Assembly: GCA_050951845.1 (NCBI GenBank) | Contig: JBMNJV010000006.1 | Coordinates: 310,001-374,000, forward strand | Direction of reading: 5' to 3' | DNA: 64,000 bases | From: UBA5436 sp050951845 | Lineage (GTDB): Bacteria; Bacillota; Clostridia; Saccharofermentanales; DTU023 | Shown here: positions 28,939 through 38,815 of the stretch, piece after piece | Numbering within the stretch: position 1 is the first letter of the stretch | How the letters are laid out: each line of letters begins with the position of its first letter | The notes under the pieces: generated by a model | What the model saw: the letters and a program-made list of their open reading frames with translations, nothing else | What the model was told of the DNA's origin: nothing | The model's database searches: none | Translations under genes and position numbers: made by a program

Positions 28939-30492
28939 ATGAAAACAGTCACTATTTCCCAAGAAGAATACAACAAATTCAAGGCGCAAGAGCAATATAT
29001 TAGTGAGCTTGAACAGCGAGAAAAATGGCTCAAGGAACAAATCCTTTTGCTGAAAAAAGCTCAATTTGGTTCTAAGAGTGAACGCGCTACGTATCTTAAA
29101 CAATTAAGTATAGATAATCTTTTTGATGAGGCAGAAGTTTTCAGTGATCCTGAACAAGAAGAACCTAAATTTGAAGAAGTAATCCGGGTTCCGGCTCATA
29201 CCCGTAAGAAAAAATCTGTCATAGAACGTCTTCCTGAAGATATCCCTATCGTTGAACGTCACCACTATGTGGATGCAAAGGGACGTACCTGTCCTCATTG
29301 TTCTGCGGAGATGGAAGAAATAGGTACAGAAACAAGAAGTACTCTTGGTATGGCACCTGCTAAAGTATTTGAGATCCGCGATATTTGTCATGTTTATGCT
29401 TGCAAAGCTTGTGACAAGGAAGCAGAACCGGTGACGGTTCGTAAAGCAACCTTCCCTGCTGCTGTGATCCCAGGTGGTATAGCCAGTCCTGAAGCAATTG
29501 CTAATGTGATCAATGACAAATTTGTTCAGGGAACACCACTCTACCGCCAGGAACAGTATTGGCAACGAGTCGGTGTGATGCTCTCCAGACAGACGATGTC
29601 AAACTGGCTGATGTACTCGGTAGAACATTACTTGAAATACATTTACGACAAACTTCACCAAGATTTACTTCAAGAAGACATCCTGCACGCTGATGAAACA
29701 GAATTACAGGTTCTGCATGAAGAAGGAAAAAGTCCGCAAAGCAAAAGTTATATGTGGTTGTACCGTACAGGAGTAACAGCTGCAAATCCGATTGTTCTCT
29801 TCCGTTACGAGCGAGACCGAAGACATTGCCGTCCACAAGAATTCCTGGAAGGATTTCAGGGATATCTGCACAGTGATGGTTATGAAGCCTACCATAAATT
29901 AGAGAACGTCCGGTCAGTGGGATGCTTTGTCCATGTCAGAAGAAAGTTTGTAGAAGCAGCTGAGACAGCCTCGAAAAACAAAGGCAGCCTTAATCTTGCC
30001 GGCAAGGCAGTTCAGGATATCCGTCAGATATTTGCTTGGGAAGACTTCTGTGCTGAGATGTCTGCTGAGGAACGCTACGAGAAACGACTTGCAAAGCAAA
30101 AACCTCTCATGGAAAAATTCTTTGAATGGCTGGAAGATATTGTTGTGTCAGAGAAGTCAGCTTTAGGCATTGCCAGAAAGTATGCCTTAGGGCAGAAGGA
30201 TTATATTCTCAATGTCTACCTGGATGGACGACTTGAGTTAAACAACAACCGTGCGGAGCGAAGCATAAAACCATTCGTAATCGGCAGGAAGAATTTTCTG
30301 TTCGCCAACACACCCAGAGGAGCTACTGCCAGTGCCATTCTCTACTCTCTCGTTGAGACAGCCAAAGAGACGGGAGTTGATCCTTACAGTTACTTGGTTT
30401 ATACCCTGACAGAAGCATCAAAACTACGTGATACCGATGAATTCGAGAAAATTGCCGAACTGACGCCCGCATATTTTAAAAATCTCGGATAA
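28939..30492 (+). CDS. tnpC: IS66 transposase TnpC
   Basis: 517 residues. An N-terminal coiled coil with the leucine-rich KAQFGSKSER region is followed by a zinc-binding Cys cluster (CPHC...CHVYACKAC, about 115-155). The DDE catalytic domain has Asp in LHADETELQVL, Asp in LHSDGYEAYH and Glu in NNRAERSIKPFVIGRKNFLF. A C-terminal IS66 tail (TPRGATASAILYSLVETAKE) completes it. The family length is full and there is no visible defect, so the element may be active. Confidence 0.95.
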   Translation: MKTVTISQEEYNKFKAQEQYISELEQREKWLKEQILLLKKAQFGSKSERATYLKQLSIDNLFDEAEVFSDPEQEEPKFEEVIRVPAHTRKKKSVIERLPEDIPIVERHHYVDAKGRTCPHCSAEMEEIGTETRSTLGMAPAKVFEIRDICHVYACKACDKEAEPVTVRKATFPAAVIPGGIASPEAIANVINDKFVQGTPLYRQEQYWQRVGVMLSRQTMSNWLMYSVEHYLKYIYDKLHQDLLQEDILHADETELQVLHEEGKSPQSKSYMWLYRTGVTAANPIVLFRYERDRRHCRPQEFLEGFQGYLHSDGYEAYHKLENVRSVGCFVHVRRKFVEAAETASKNKGSLNLAGKAVQDIRQIFAWEDFCAEMSAEERYEKRLAKQKPLMEKFFEWLEDIVVSEKSALGIARKYALGQKDYILNVYLDGRLELNNNRAERSIKPFVIGRKNFLFANTPRGATASAILYSLVETAKETGVDPYSYLVYTLTEASKLRDTDEFEKIAELTPAYFKNLG

Positions 30493-30526
30493 ATCTGATT
30501 GGAACACCGATAGGTTTGACGCTCAC

Positions 30527-31801
30527 GATTGTTACACTAGTTAATTGATTATATTGAAATGCCATATAACCTATTGTTGTTACAGAATTCGGAATTTCTA
30601 CATTGGTTAGTTGGTTATTATTAAACCCGGATAAATATGTTACGGAATCTGGGATTGTTACACTGGTTAATTTATTATTTGAAAAAGCCGCTATGCCTAT
30701 TTCTGTTACGGAATTGGGTATTTCTATACTGGTTAATAGATTATTTGAAAATGCTCTACTACCTATTGTTGTTACGGAATCAGGGAATGTTATACTGGTT
30801 AGTTGATTATTTGAAAATGTATCATCTTCTATTATCGTTATTGAATTCGGGATTTCTACATTGCTTAGTTGGTTATATAAAAAAGCACTTTTTCCTATGC
30901 TTGTTACAGAATTCGGGATTTCTACACTGGTTAATTCCTTAGCATAAAATGCATATCTCCCTATTGTTGCCACTCCTACTCCACCTATTTCTGCAGGAAT
31001 TGTTACATCCTTACTTGTACCGGTGTAACCGGTGATAGTCCCGGTTAAAATATCAAATACAAAATCACTCTCCGGAGTTGCAGAACGATTAGATACTGTT
31101 GGGGAAACAGTTCTTTCGTCAGATTGAGTAATCTCGTTTAATGCATCTTCTGCTGTATCTGTTGATGTTTCCTTTGAATTAGTTGCAGAATCATTTGTAT
31201 CTTCTGTGGAATTTTCAGTAATATTTTTTTCATCTGCTATAATTTCTTCATCATTTATTTCAGTTCCTACATCTACTTCATCGGATTTATCTGTTACTTC
31301 ATCGGATTTATCAGTTCCTTCATCAGATTCATCAGTTATTTCATCCGATTTATCTGTTTCTTGCGGTTCATTAATTGATTCAAGAGGATCCGATTCGTCA
31401 GGTGCAATACTTGCTTCAGTTTGAGATGATGTTGCAACATTTTCGGTATATTCCGTACTATAAACTGTTTTCGGAGTATCCGATAATTGCTCATCCACCG
31501 TTGTTTCTATAGTCTCTGCTGTTTCTGCTATTCCTGTTATCTCAATAGTTTCTGTTATATCGATAGTCTCTGTTGTATCGATAGTCTCTGTTGTCTCGAT
31601 AGTTTCTGTTGTCTCAATAGTTTCTGTTACCTCGATAGTCTCTGTTGTCTCAATAGTTTCTGTTGCCTCGATAGTTTCTGTTGCCTCGATAGTTTCTGTT
31701 GTTTCTGCATTTACATTCAGAGAAAAAATATTAGTAAATACAAATGAAATTAATAGAATACTAATAATAATTTTTACCGTGTTGCTTTTATTACTTGCCA
31801 T
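30527..31801 (-). pseudogene. 5' part of the BspA-like leucine-rich-repeat gene split by IS66
   Basis: This holds the start of the disrupted protein: signal peptide, a Glu/Thr/Ile stalk with nine 6-residue repeats, a second acidic stalk with DKSDEVTDKSD-like units, the ITGYTGTSKDVTIPAEIGG cap and the first eight or so LRRs. AAAGGAG lies eight bases before the ATG at 31801, so I prefer that start over 31810. In the present sequence the frame continues into the IS and stops at 30476, giving about 441 residues, a possibly secreted stub. Confidence 0.9.
31541..31703 (-). repeat. 18-bp minisatellite in the stalk of the LRR gene
   Basis: Nine units of 18 bases (for example ATAGTTTCTGTTGCCTCG on the plus strand) encode Glu-Thr-Ile-Glu-x-Thr repeats. 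The unit is a multiple of three, so slippage would change stalk length without a frameshift. Confidence 0.85.
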
Positions 31802-31884
31802 TCTCCTCATCTCCTTTGTTTTTTGTATTATGCTTTAATAGGTTGAACAAAGCAAATGATTTGATCTTAATTACTACTCCCTCA

Positions 31885-34137
31885 TCACCAGGGTTCTATT
31901 CTGCTGAATATAGTTGCCCATGTCCGATAACCATAGTTTGATGTGATACCGGTGAACATTACGACATTATAATTGGGATTCAACATGTTATCATTGTGCG
32001 CGGGTGAGTTTTTCCAAATTTCAAATACGGATTCTACAGTCGGATAACCCCATGCTATATTTTCACCCTTCCATGTAACATTTTCCAACTGTACTGCTGT
32101 TGTCCAATGTGAACCATCCGGTCTGGTATGGGAAAAATTATATGCAATTTCAGCAGCTCGTATATTTCCGCCAGCAAGCCAATTGTAGTTATAAGCAAGA
32201 GGTGCAGCACCGTTATTTTTCCTGTGCTGATTGATTAAAGCTAAAAACCGTTCCATCTCACCGTATGTCAAAGCTGTTCCTTTAACGACTGTTCCATCTG
32301 CTCCGGTAAAGCTGGTCTGATTGGTGACCGATTGATCAGGGGTATTCTTTCTTAATTGTGAATGATAAATATAACCGGTTTTGCCCTGAAATTGAATTTT
32401 CAGCCAATTGCCCTGCCATGTTCCGCTGACATAAGTAGATTGCGAATATTTGCCCAAAACACTTCCGCAGGGAGCATTCCTGACATTCGTATTCGGAATG
32501 GCATATCCGGCATATGGAATCGGAGTTGCTGACAAGATATGACGATAAACTGCCACATCAATCCCGGTTTTCTGCTCTATAATATAGTCGCCAATGACTC
32601 TGCCTTTAATAAATTCACCTCTCGAAATTTTACCGACTATATGCTTTAAATTATTGTAATTTCTGACATTGGTATCTGACTTGGCATAACGTACTTGAAT
32701 TATCGGATCTTTACGCAGTGTTCCGATATGGACATAACAAGTTTGAGAATGCAAAGATTCTTGACCGGCAGTGAATTTAACCCAATTGCCGTTCATTGTG
32801 CCGGAAATATCTGAACCGATTGGCAGTGTGTCGTAGATGGTACCATTTATGTCAGGAGATAATCTTGCGTTGGTGTCACCCTTTAAATATCCGGTAACAG
32901 TTAAAGGGGTGGTTTGGGTATTTGTATAATAGACATAATTCGTCACGTTATTTCTTTGGAAAAAAAGCCAATTTCCGGCAACACCGGCATTGACATAAAT
33001 CGGCAGATCTAATGTCTCTATTACCTGACCATCAGGTTTGTTACGTAAATTCGATCCTGCTTTGATATAGACATATTTTTGTTCAGCAGGATTTTTTTGA
33101 AGTAATGAAGCATAGACATAACCGGTGCTGCCGTTAAAAGTAAATTTAACCCAGCTGCCGACCAGAACGCCTTTTACTTGATCACCTCTGATGACTGTAC
33201 CGATAACTGTTCCGCCCGGAGTTTTCCGAACATTAAGCGTACTTTTGGCATAACCGGTCATCGGCGGATTGGTTGTCCTTGTTGAACTCATTGCCACATA
33301 AGCAGTTCTTCCGTTATAAGTGAACTTGAACCAGACTCCCTGAATTGTACCGGTTGCCAGAAGCGGTCGCCACGGTCTGACGATAATGCTGCCATTCGGT
33401 GCGCTTCTGATTATGGAATTAGCTACTATATATCTGGTTGCACTTCCTGTATTAGTAGTCCTTGCAGTTATTGAACTATCGGACTCTGTCAGCGGGACAG
33501 AAATTTCAGTTTCACAGATGGCTTCAGCCGGATCCGGTGTATCCGATACCATATTCTCCACAGAAGGCAATGCTGTGGCAATATCTTCCCTATCTTCAGT
33601 ATCACTGAGACCGGTAATTATTTCCGAAGTCTCTGTTGATTTTTCAATATTTATCGTTTCGTCTGCCTCTGCAATCTCAGCAACTGTATCAGCTGTTTCT
33701 GCAACCTCAGCAACTGTATCAGCTGTTTCCGTAACCTCAGCAGTTTCAGACAATTCTGCATTTTCAGCAATCTCAGCAGTTGAAGACATCTCCACATTTT
33801 CTGCAATCTCAGCAGTTTCAGCTGTTATTTCTGAAAAATTATCAATCGTTGCGACGGTTTCCGTAATTTCATTTATTTCTTTCGATTCAGCAAGGTCAGA
33901 AGTTTCAGACATTTCAGCTGACTCCGGCATTTCAGTTGACTCAGGCATTTCAGTTGACTCAGGAAATTCAGTTGACTCTGGCATTTCAGCAACCTCTGTA
34001 ATTTCAGCGGTTCCCGATATTTCCACTGTCTCTGCATTTACTTTGACCGAGAAAATGCTTGTATATGCTATTACGATTAATAATAGCCAACTAATACTTT
34101 TAATACTTCGAACAATATTCTTATTACTCTTTAGCAT
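31885..34137 (-). CDS. Secreted SH3-repeat protein with CAP/SCP domain
   Basis: About 750 residues from ATG 34137 (GAGGATG lies 11 bases before it; the upstream ATG at 34158 has no such site). A signal peptide is followed by a stalk rich in AETAEIAE-type repeats to about 230, six SH3-like modules, and a C-terminal CAP domain (about 615-750). The CAP tetrad is present: His in FSHTRPDG, Glu in GENIAWG, Glu in VFEIWKNS, His in PAHNDNML. CAP domains in bacteria are often secreted, with roles in adhesion, lipid binding or proteolysis; the substrate here is unknown. It is the downstream member of duplicated block A. An upstream terminator separates it from the Ltp gene. Confidence 0.9.
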   Translation of the reverse strand: MLKSNKNIVRSIKSISWLLLIVIAYTSIFSVKVNAETVEISGTAEITEVAEMPESTEFPESTEMPESTEMPESAEMSETSDLAESKEINEITETVATIDNFSEITAETAEIAENVEMSSTAEIAENAELSETAEVTETADTVAEVAETADTVAEIAEADETINIEKSTETSEIITGLSDTEDREDIATALPSVENMVSDTPDPAEAICETEISVPLTESDSSITARTTNTGSATRYIVANSIIRSAPNGSIIVRPWRPLLATGTIQGVWFKFTYNGRTAYVAMSSTRTTNPPMTGYAKSTLNVRKTPGGTVIGTVIRGDQVKGVLVGSWVKFTFNGSTGYVYASLLQKNPAEQKYVYIKAGSNLRNKPDGQVIETLDLPIYVNAGVAGNWLFFQRNNVTNYVYYTNTQTTPLTVTGYLKGDTNARLSPDINGTIYDTLPIGSDISGTMNGNWVKFTAGQESLHSQTCYVHIGTLRKDPIIQVRYAKSDTNVRNYNNLKHIVGKISRGEFIKGRVIGDYIIEQKTGIDVAVYRHILSATPIPYAGYAIPNTNVRNAPCGSVLGKYSQSTYVSGTWQGNWLKIQFQGKTGYIYHSQLRKNTPDQSVTNQTSFTGADGTVVKGTALTYGEMERFLALINQHRKNNGAAPLAYNYNWLAGGNIRAAEIAYNFSHTRPDGSHWTTAVQLENVTWKGENIAWGYPTVESVFEIWKNSPAHNDNMLNPNYNVVMFTGITSNYGYRTWATIFSRIEPW

Positions 34138-34245
34138 TATGTTTATCATCCTCGTCATTATTTATTTGATTAAATAAAATGAGACATTTTCAGCATTATC
34201 TTTAAGTTATTCTCACAAATCTTCCATGTGATACTAATGAAAAAC

Positions 34246-34292
34246 AGCATACATATCCGTATATAAAGATAATATATACAGGCATGTATGCT
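34246..34292 (-). terminator. Rho-independent terminator of the Ltp-type gene
   Basis: On the minus strand a stem beginning AGCATACATGCC and ending GTATGCT is followed by GTTTTTC. It lies about 30 bases after the stop of the gene at 34321. The same hairpin, diverged, follows the paralogue at 41343. Confidence 0.75.
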
Positions 34293-34320
34293 TGTAAATG
34301 ATTTGTTGTTTAATTTGTTG

Positions 34321-36252
34321 TTATTTAAAAATTACATCCACTGCATATTGTGCATCTGCTTGAGTAAACTGTTCACCATAACCTGATGATAATTGTTCAA
34401 ATAATCTTTGTTTTGACCAATTAAATAATTCCAAATAACCTCTGCCGGCTTTTACTGCATTCTGACGCCAATTGGCATTAATATTTTCTGCAGCATACTG
34501 TGACGCTTCTGAACTATATTTCCCGCCATAAGGTGAAACTAATTGTTCATATAGTCTTTGTTTAGACCAATCAAAAATCTCTAAATATTCTTTTGCTTCG
34601 GCTAAAGCATTTTTATATTCAAGGGTTACCGCGGAGCCATATGAAGCCATATAGCTTACCCCATATGATGAAGGTTTATAATCTCTGATATTTGATTTAT
34701 AAACATATCCGGTGTCTCCATAATTATCTGTTTTCAGCCAATTCCCTTCCCAAATACCTTGAATATCATTTGTAAATAAATATTTATCATAGCTTACGCC
34801 GTTTGGTTTAACATAAATTTTCGAATTTGCCAAGACATAACCTTTATAAGTTACCGGACTTGTCGATAATAAACTCAGATACACTGTTGCTTTCGTGCCA
34901 TTATAAATAAAGACAACTTTATTGCCGACTATTTGTCCGGATACAGGTCGTCCTTTGAATAATGTTCCGATAATTGAATTATTACTGTAACTTCTGACAG
35001 ACATTGTTTGACTGGCATATCCGGATATTTTCACAGGATCTTTTTGGAGCAATGAGGCAAAAACATATCCGGTTTTTCCATTATAAGTAAATCTCACCAT
35101 ATTTCCGACCAGAACACCTTTAACTTGACGACCCAAAGCCAATGTTCCGATGACTGTTCCGTTCGGGACATTCCGTACATAAAGTTTTTGTTTAGCATAA
35201 CCGGTCATCGCAGGATTACCGGTCGTGGTTACACTCATTGCCACATAAGCATTTCTTCCGTTATAGGTGAATTTGAGCCAGGCTCCTTCAATTGTGCCGC
35301 TTACCAGCAAGGGTCGCCACAATTTGGTGATTACACTGCCGTTCGGCGCATTTCTGATTATTGAATTAGCATAGATATAGCATGTTACCTGAACCGGGGT
35401 TGCCTGCAACAAAGAAACATAGACATAAGCTGTTCTGCCCTTATAGGTTGATCTTACCATATTACCGACCAGAACACCTTTAACTTGGTAACCTTTGGGA
35501 ATTATACCTAAAACTGATCCGCCCGGGGCATTTCGTACATTGACAGCACTTTTGGCATATCCGGTGATCGGCGGGTTATTGGTTGTCGTTACGCTGTTCG
35601 CCACATAGGCTGTAGCTCCGTTATAGACAAATCTGAGCCAGGCTCCCTGGATTGTTCCTTTAACAAACAAAGGCATTTTGAGAGTTGTTATCGGACTGCC
35701 GTTAGGTGCACTTCTGATGATCGAATTGGCATAAATATAGCGTGTTACCTGTGATTGTCTTGAACGGCGGGATTGTATCGGTGAGTCCTTCGTTTCAACA
35801 GATTGAGCATCCTCATTTGATTCAGCTGTTGCTGATTCTTCTGTTGCTGATTCTTCTTGCTCTGTTCCGGATTCTTCTTGCTCTGCTCCGGATTGATCAG
35901 TTGGTGCCGGTTGTTCTGCCGGTTCTGATTCTTCTGCGACTGATTCCTTTATTTCTGATTCTTCTATTGTAGTCTCTTCTGCTGACGTTTCTTGTTCTTC
36001 GGCTTCTTCCGGCTGTGTTACTTCAGTTTGTGTTTTTTCTTGTTCCTCCTCAGCAACCTTTTCCGTTCTTTCTGGTAAGTTGCTTTTTTCTGTTGTTTCT
36101 GCAATTTCGTCAAGCATTTCCGAAGTTTCTGTGCTTTCACCTGTTGCAATTATTTCTGCCTTTACATCAAGTGAAGAGAGATTTGTGAATACCAATGAGA
36201 ATAATAGAACCCACACAATCGTTTTAATACTAGTACCGTTTCTCTTAATCAT
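34321..36252 (-). CDS. Secreted SH3-repeat protein with two Ltp-type C-terminal repeats
   Basis: 643 residues: signal peptide, Glu-rich stalk to about 165, six SH3-like modules to about 520, then two repeats of the host-cell-surface-exposed lipoprotein (Ltp) type. Each is an AL-AKEYLEIFDWSKQRLYEQL segment followed by ASQYAAENINANWRQNAVKAGRGYL. In phage-encoded Ltp these helix-turn-helix-like repeats block DNA injection by other phages. Here they hang on an SH3 stalk with no lipobox. AGGAGGA precedes the ATG. The paralogue is at 41343-43640. Confidence 0.88.
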   Translation of the reverse strand: MIKRNGTSIKTIVWVLLFSLVFTNLSSLDVKAEIIATGESTETSEMLDEIAETTEKSNLPERTEKVAEEEQEKTQTEVTQPEEAEEQETSAEETTIEESEIKESVAEESEPAEQPAPTDQSGAEQEESGTEQEESATEESATAESNEDAQSVETKDSPIQSRRSRQSQVTRYIYANSIIRSAPNGSPITTLKMPLFVKGTIQGAWLRFVYNGATAYVANSVTTTNNPPITGYAKSAVNVRNAPGGSVLGIIPKGYQVKGVLVGNMVRSTYKGRTAYVYVSLLQATPVQVTCYIYANSIIRNAPNGSVITKLWRPLLVSGTIEGAWLKFTYNGRNAYVAMSVTTTGNPAMTGYAKQKLYVRNVPNGTVIGTLALGRQVKGVLVGNMVRFTYNGKTGYVFASLLQKDPVKISGYASQTMSVRSYSNNSIIGTLFKGRPVSGQIVGNKVVFIYNGTKATVYLSLLSTSPVTYKGYVLANSKIYVKPNGVSYDKYLFTNDIQGIWEGNWLKTDNYGDTGYVYKSNIRDYKPSSYGVSYMASYGSAVTLEYKNALAEAKEYLEIFDWSKQRLYEQLVSPYGGKYSSEASQYAAENINANWRQNAVKAGRGYLELFNWSKQRLFEQLSSGYGEQFTQADAQYAVDVIFK

Positions 36253-36563
36253 TTAATTGTCCTCCTATTCGATATAGTCTTTAGTTTTTCGTTGTTTTGT
36301 TTATTCTCATTAACTGATATATACATATTGCGTAATTACAAAAAACGGTTGTCAACAAGCTAATCTCATGTAAAATATAAAATCTAAAACATTCTAAAAT
36401 GGCGTACCAGCTGAAATGTAATGAATATCTCCATCCGTATCCGTGTTTAAGGGTTCACTACAATGCTAATGCGCTACCATAAAACCTAACATAGAGTCAT
36501 CTCAAGTTCAGAACATATTAATTAAGTTTGAATCATATTTAAATTCTGTTGAAATTTGTCTAA

Positions 36564-36617
36564 TTATTTAATCGCACCACATTCGCAAAATAATGGTATC
36601 TTTCTTTCTGTTTCGTT
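36564..36617 (-). pseudogene. Relic of the C-terminus of an X-type gene (paralogue of 43938-46106)
   Basis: On the minus strand the last codons read RKIPLFCECGAIK then TAA (36564-36566). The intact gene at 43938 ends ESIDYVCECGAIK. Downstream bases (CTCAAGTTCAGA and a degraded GCGTACCAGCTGAAA hairpin near 36400) also match the region after 43938. The rest of the copy has been deleted. The remaining 36253-36563 holds only the leader of the gene at 36252 and this homologous debris. Confidence 0.78.
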
Positions 36618-36629
36618 GCTACACTTAAA

Positions 36630-38801
36630 TCACCAAGGTTCCGTTCTGTTAAAAAAAGCAACCCATTTTGGGCTATCATTTTTAGTAAACATGCCGGTAA
36701 ACATTACTGTATCGAAATCAGAATTTAACAACTTCTTATTGTTAGCCGGAATGTTTTTCCAACGCTTAAACAAGGTTTCTACATTCTTAGAACAACTCCC
36801 AATCATTTCACCGGAATAACCGAAACAATAATCTATTGGCACAGCTGTATCAAAAGAAGAACCATCGGGTCTGGTATGATCAAACTTATATGTTACTTCA
36901 GCAGCTCTTATGTTCCCGCCTTCAAGCCAATTGTAGTCATAAGCAAGAGGTGTGACACCGTTATTTTTTCTATGTTCATTGATTAAATTTAAAAACTGTT
37001 CCATCTGACCATATGTTAACGGTGTTCCTTCAACGACTGTTCCATCTGCTCCGGTAAAGCTGGTCTGGTTTGTAACTGCTTGATTGGGGTTATTACTTCT
37101 TAGTTGTGTGCGATAAATATATCCGGTTCGCCCTTGGTATTGAATTTTCAACCAATTGCCCTGCCATGTTCCATTGACATAAGTTACTTGAGAATACTTT
37201 CCTAAAACACTTCCGTTAGGGGCACTCCTGACATTTGTATTCGGAATTGCATATCCGGCATATGGAATCGGAGTTGCTGATAAATTATGACGATAAACCG
37301 CCATGTCAATGCCGTTTTTATTCTCTATAATATAGTCGCCAATGACTCTGCCTTTAATAAAATCACCTCTTATCATTTTTCCGGTTATTTGTTTCAAATT
37401 ATTATATTTTCTGACATTAGTATCTGACTTGGCATAACGTACCTGAATTATCGGATCTTTACGTATCATTCCTACATGAACATAATAAGTTTTAGAATAG
37501 TAATAATTATCGACTATAAATGAAACCCAATCACCTTTCATTGTCCCCGAAATATCTGAACCGATTGGCAGTTTTTCATAGATTTCACTATTTATATCAG
37601 GAGAAACTCGTGCATTGGTATCACCCCTTAAATATCCGGTTACAGTTAAAGGGGTAGTTTGAGTATTTGAATTATATACATAATTCAGCCGGTTATTTCT
37701 TTGAAAATAGAGCCAATTTCCCGCAACATTGGCTTTTAAATATATCGGCATATCTAATTTCTCTATTACCTGACCATTGGGACTGTTACGTAAATTAGAT
37801 CCCGCTTTGATATAAACATATTTTTGTTCAACAGGACTATTTTGGAGTAAGGGTACATAGACATAGCCTGTGCTGCCGTTATAAGTAAATTTGACCCAGT
37901 TGCCGACCAGAACGCCTTTGACTTGGTCACCTCTGATGACTGTACCGATAACTGCTCCGCCCGGGGTTTTTCTTACATTAATTGCACTTTTGGCATATCC
38001 GGTAATCGGCGGGTTATTGGTTGTGGTCACGCTCATTGCCACATAGGCAGTGCTCCCGTTATAGGTAAATTTGAGCCAGGCTCCTTGGATTGTGCCGGTC
38101 ACGAACAACGGCATTTTCAGGGTAGTTATTATACTGCCGTTTGGTGCACTTCTAATTATGGAATTAGCATAAATATAGCGTGTTACATGTGACTGTCTTG
38201 AACGGCGGGTTTGTGCCGGTAAATCCTTCGTTTCATCAGATTGAGCATCCTCATTTGATTCAGCTGTTGCTGATTCTTCTGTTGCTGATTCTTCTTGCTC
38301 TGTTCCGGATTCTTCTTGCTCTGTTGCTGACTCTTCTTGATCTGTTGCTGATTCTTCTTGCTCTGCTCCGGATTTATCTGTTGGTGCCGGTTGTTCTGCC
38401 GGTTCTGATTCTACTGCGGCTGATTCTTCAGTCGTTGTTTCTTTTGATAACACTGCGTCTGTTTCAGATTCGGTGAGTGCAACAGCTGTTTCCGGACGAT
38501 CAGCCAAGTCTCCGCTTTCAGTTGTTTCTGCAATATCAGATATACCGGAAGCTTCCGGTATATCTGTAATTTCGGTAGCCGGATCAGTTATTACACCTGA
38601 TTCAACGGATTGAGTTAGTTCAGATCTTTCTGTTTCTGTATCTGTTTCTTCTGTTGTTTCGGTTGGCTCTATTTCAACAAATTCAGTATTTTCTGCCAAC
38701 GTATCTGCTTTTAGATCGACTGAGAAAGCACTTGTAAACACTATTGAGATCAAAAGTATCCAAATTATGTTTCTTCGCACAATACTCTTTCTCTTAACCA
38801 T
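36630..38801 (-). CDS. Secreted SH3-repeat protein with degenerate CAP domain
   Basis: About 723 residues from ATG 38801 (GGAG eight bases before it; the in-frame ATG 38813 lacks a site). A signal peptide and a stalk with EQEESAT units are followed by six SH3-like modules and a CAP domain. Two of four CAP tetrad positions differ from the paralogues: VFEIW has become LFKRW, and PAHNDN has become PANNKK. The first His (FDHTRPDG) and first Glu (GEM) remain. Metal binding is therefore doubtful. It starts 14 bases after the stop of the gene at 38816, so it is probably co-transcribed. Most of the SH3 part is near identical to 46159-48480. Confidence 0.88.
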   Translation of the reverse strand: MVKRKSIVRRNIIWILLISIVFTSAFSVDLKADTLAENTEFVEIEPTETTEETDTETERSELTQSVESGVITDPATEITDIPEASGISDIAETTESGDLADRPETAVALTESETDAVLSKETTTEESAAVESEPAEQPAPTDKSGAEQEESATDQEESATEQEESGTEQEESATEESATAESNEDAQSDETKDLPAQTRRSRQSHVTRYIYANSIIRSAPNGSIITTLKMPLFVTGTIQGAWLKFTYNGSTAYVAMSVTTTNNPPITGYAKSAINVRKTPGGAVIGTVIRGDQVKGVLVGNWVKFTYNGSTGYVYVPLLQNSPVEQKYVYIKAGSNLRNSPNGQVIEKLDMPIYLKANVAGNWLYFQRNNRLNYVYNSNTQTTPLTVTGYLRGDTNARVSPDINSEIYEKLPIGSDISGTMKGDWVSFIVDNYYYSKTYYVHVGMIRKDPIIQVRYAKSDTNVRKYNNLKQITGKMIRGDFIKGRVIGDYIIENKNGIDMAVYRHNLSATPIPYAGYAIPNTNVRSAPNGSVLGKYSQVTYVNGTWQGNWLKIQYQGRTGYIYRTQLRSNNPNQAVTNQTSFTGADGTVVEGTPLTYGQMEQFLNLINEHRKNNGVTPLAYDYNWLEGGNIRAAEVTYKFDHTRPDGSSFDTAVPIDYCFGYSGEMIGSCSKNVETLFKRWKNIPANNKKLLNSDFDTVMFTGMFTKNDSPKWVAFFNRTEPW

Positions 38802-38815
38802 TTTCATCTCCATAT

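Larger units (their letters stand above)
28073..30526 (+). mobile_element. IS66-family insertion sequence, complete, 2454 bp
   Basis: The ends are inverted repeats, left GTAAGCGTCAAACCTATCGG and right (reverse complement) GTGAGCGTCAAACCTATCGG. The flanking 8-bp target duplication GATTGTTA is present at 28065-28072 and 30527-30534, a length typical for IS66. Three genes in order (tnpA-, tnpB- and tnpC-type) are intact. The element lies opposite in strand to the gene it interrupts. Perfect target copies and intact frames indicate a recent insertion. Confidence 0.96.

Noticed and set aside
29104..29836. Minus-strand frames within the IS66 tnpC gene
   Set aside because: They overlap a well-supported transposase and have no recognisable product.
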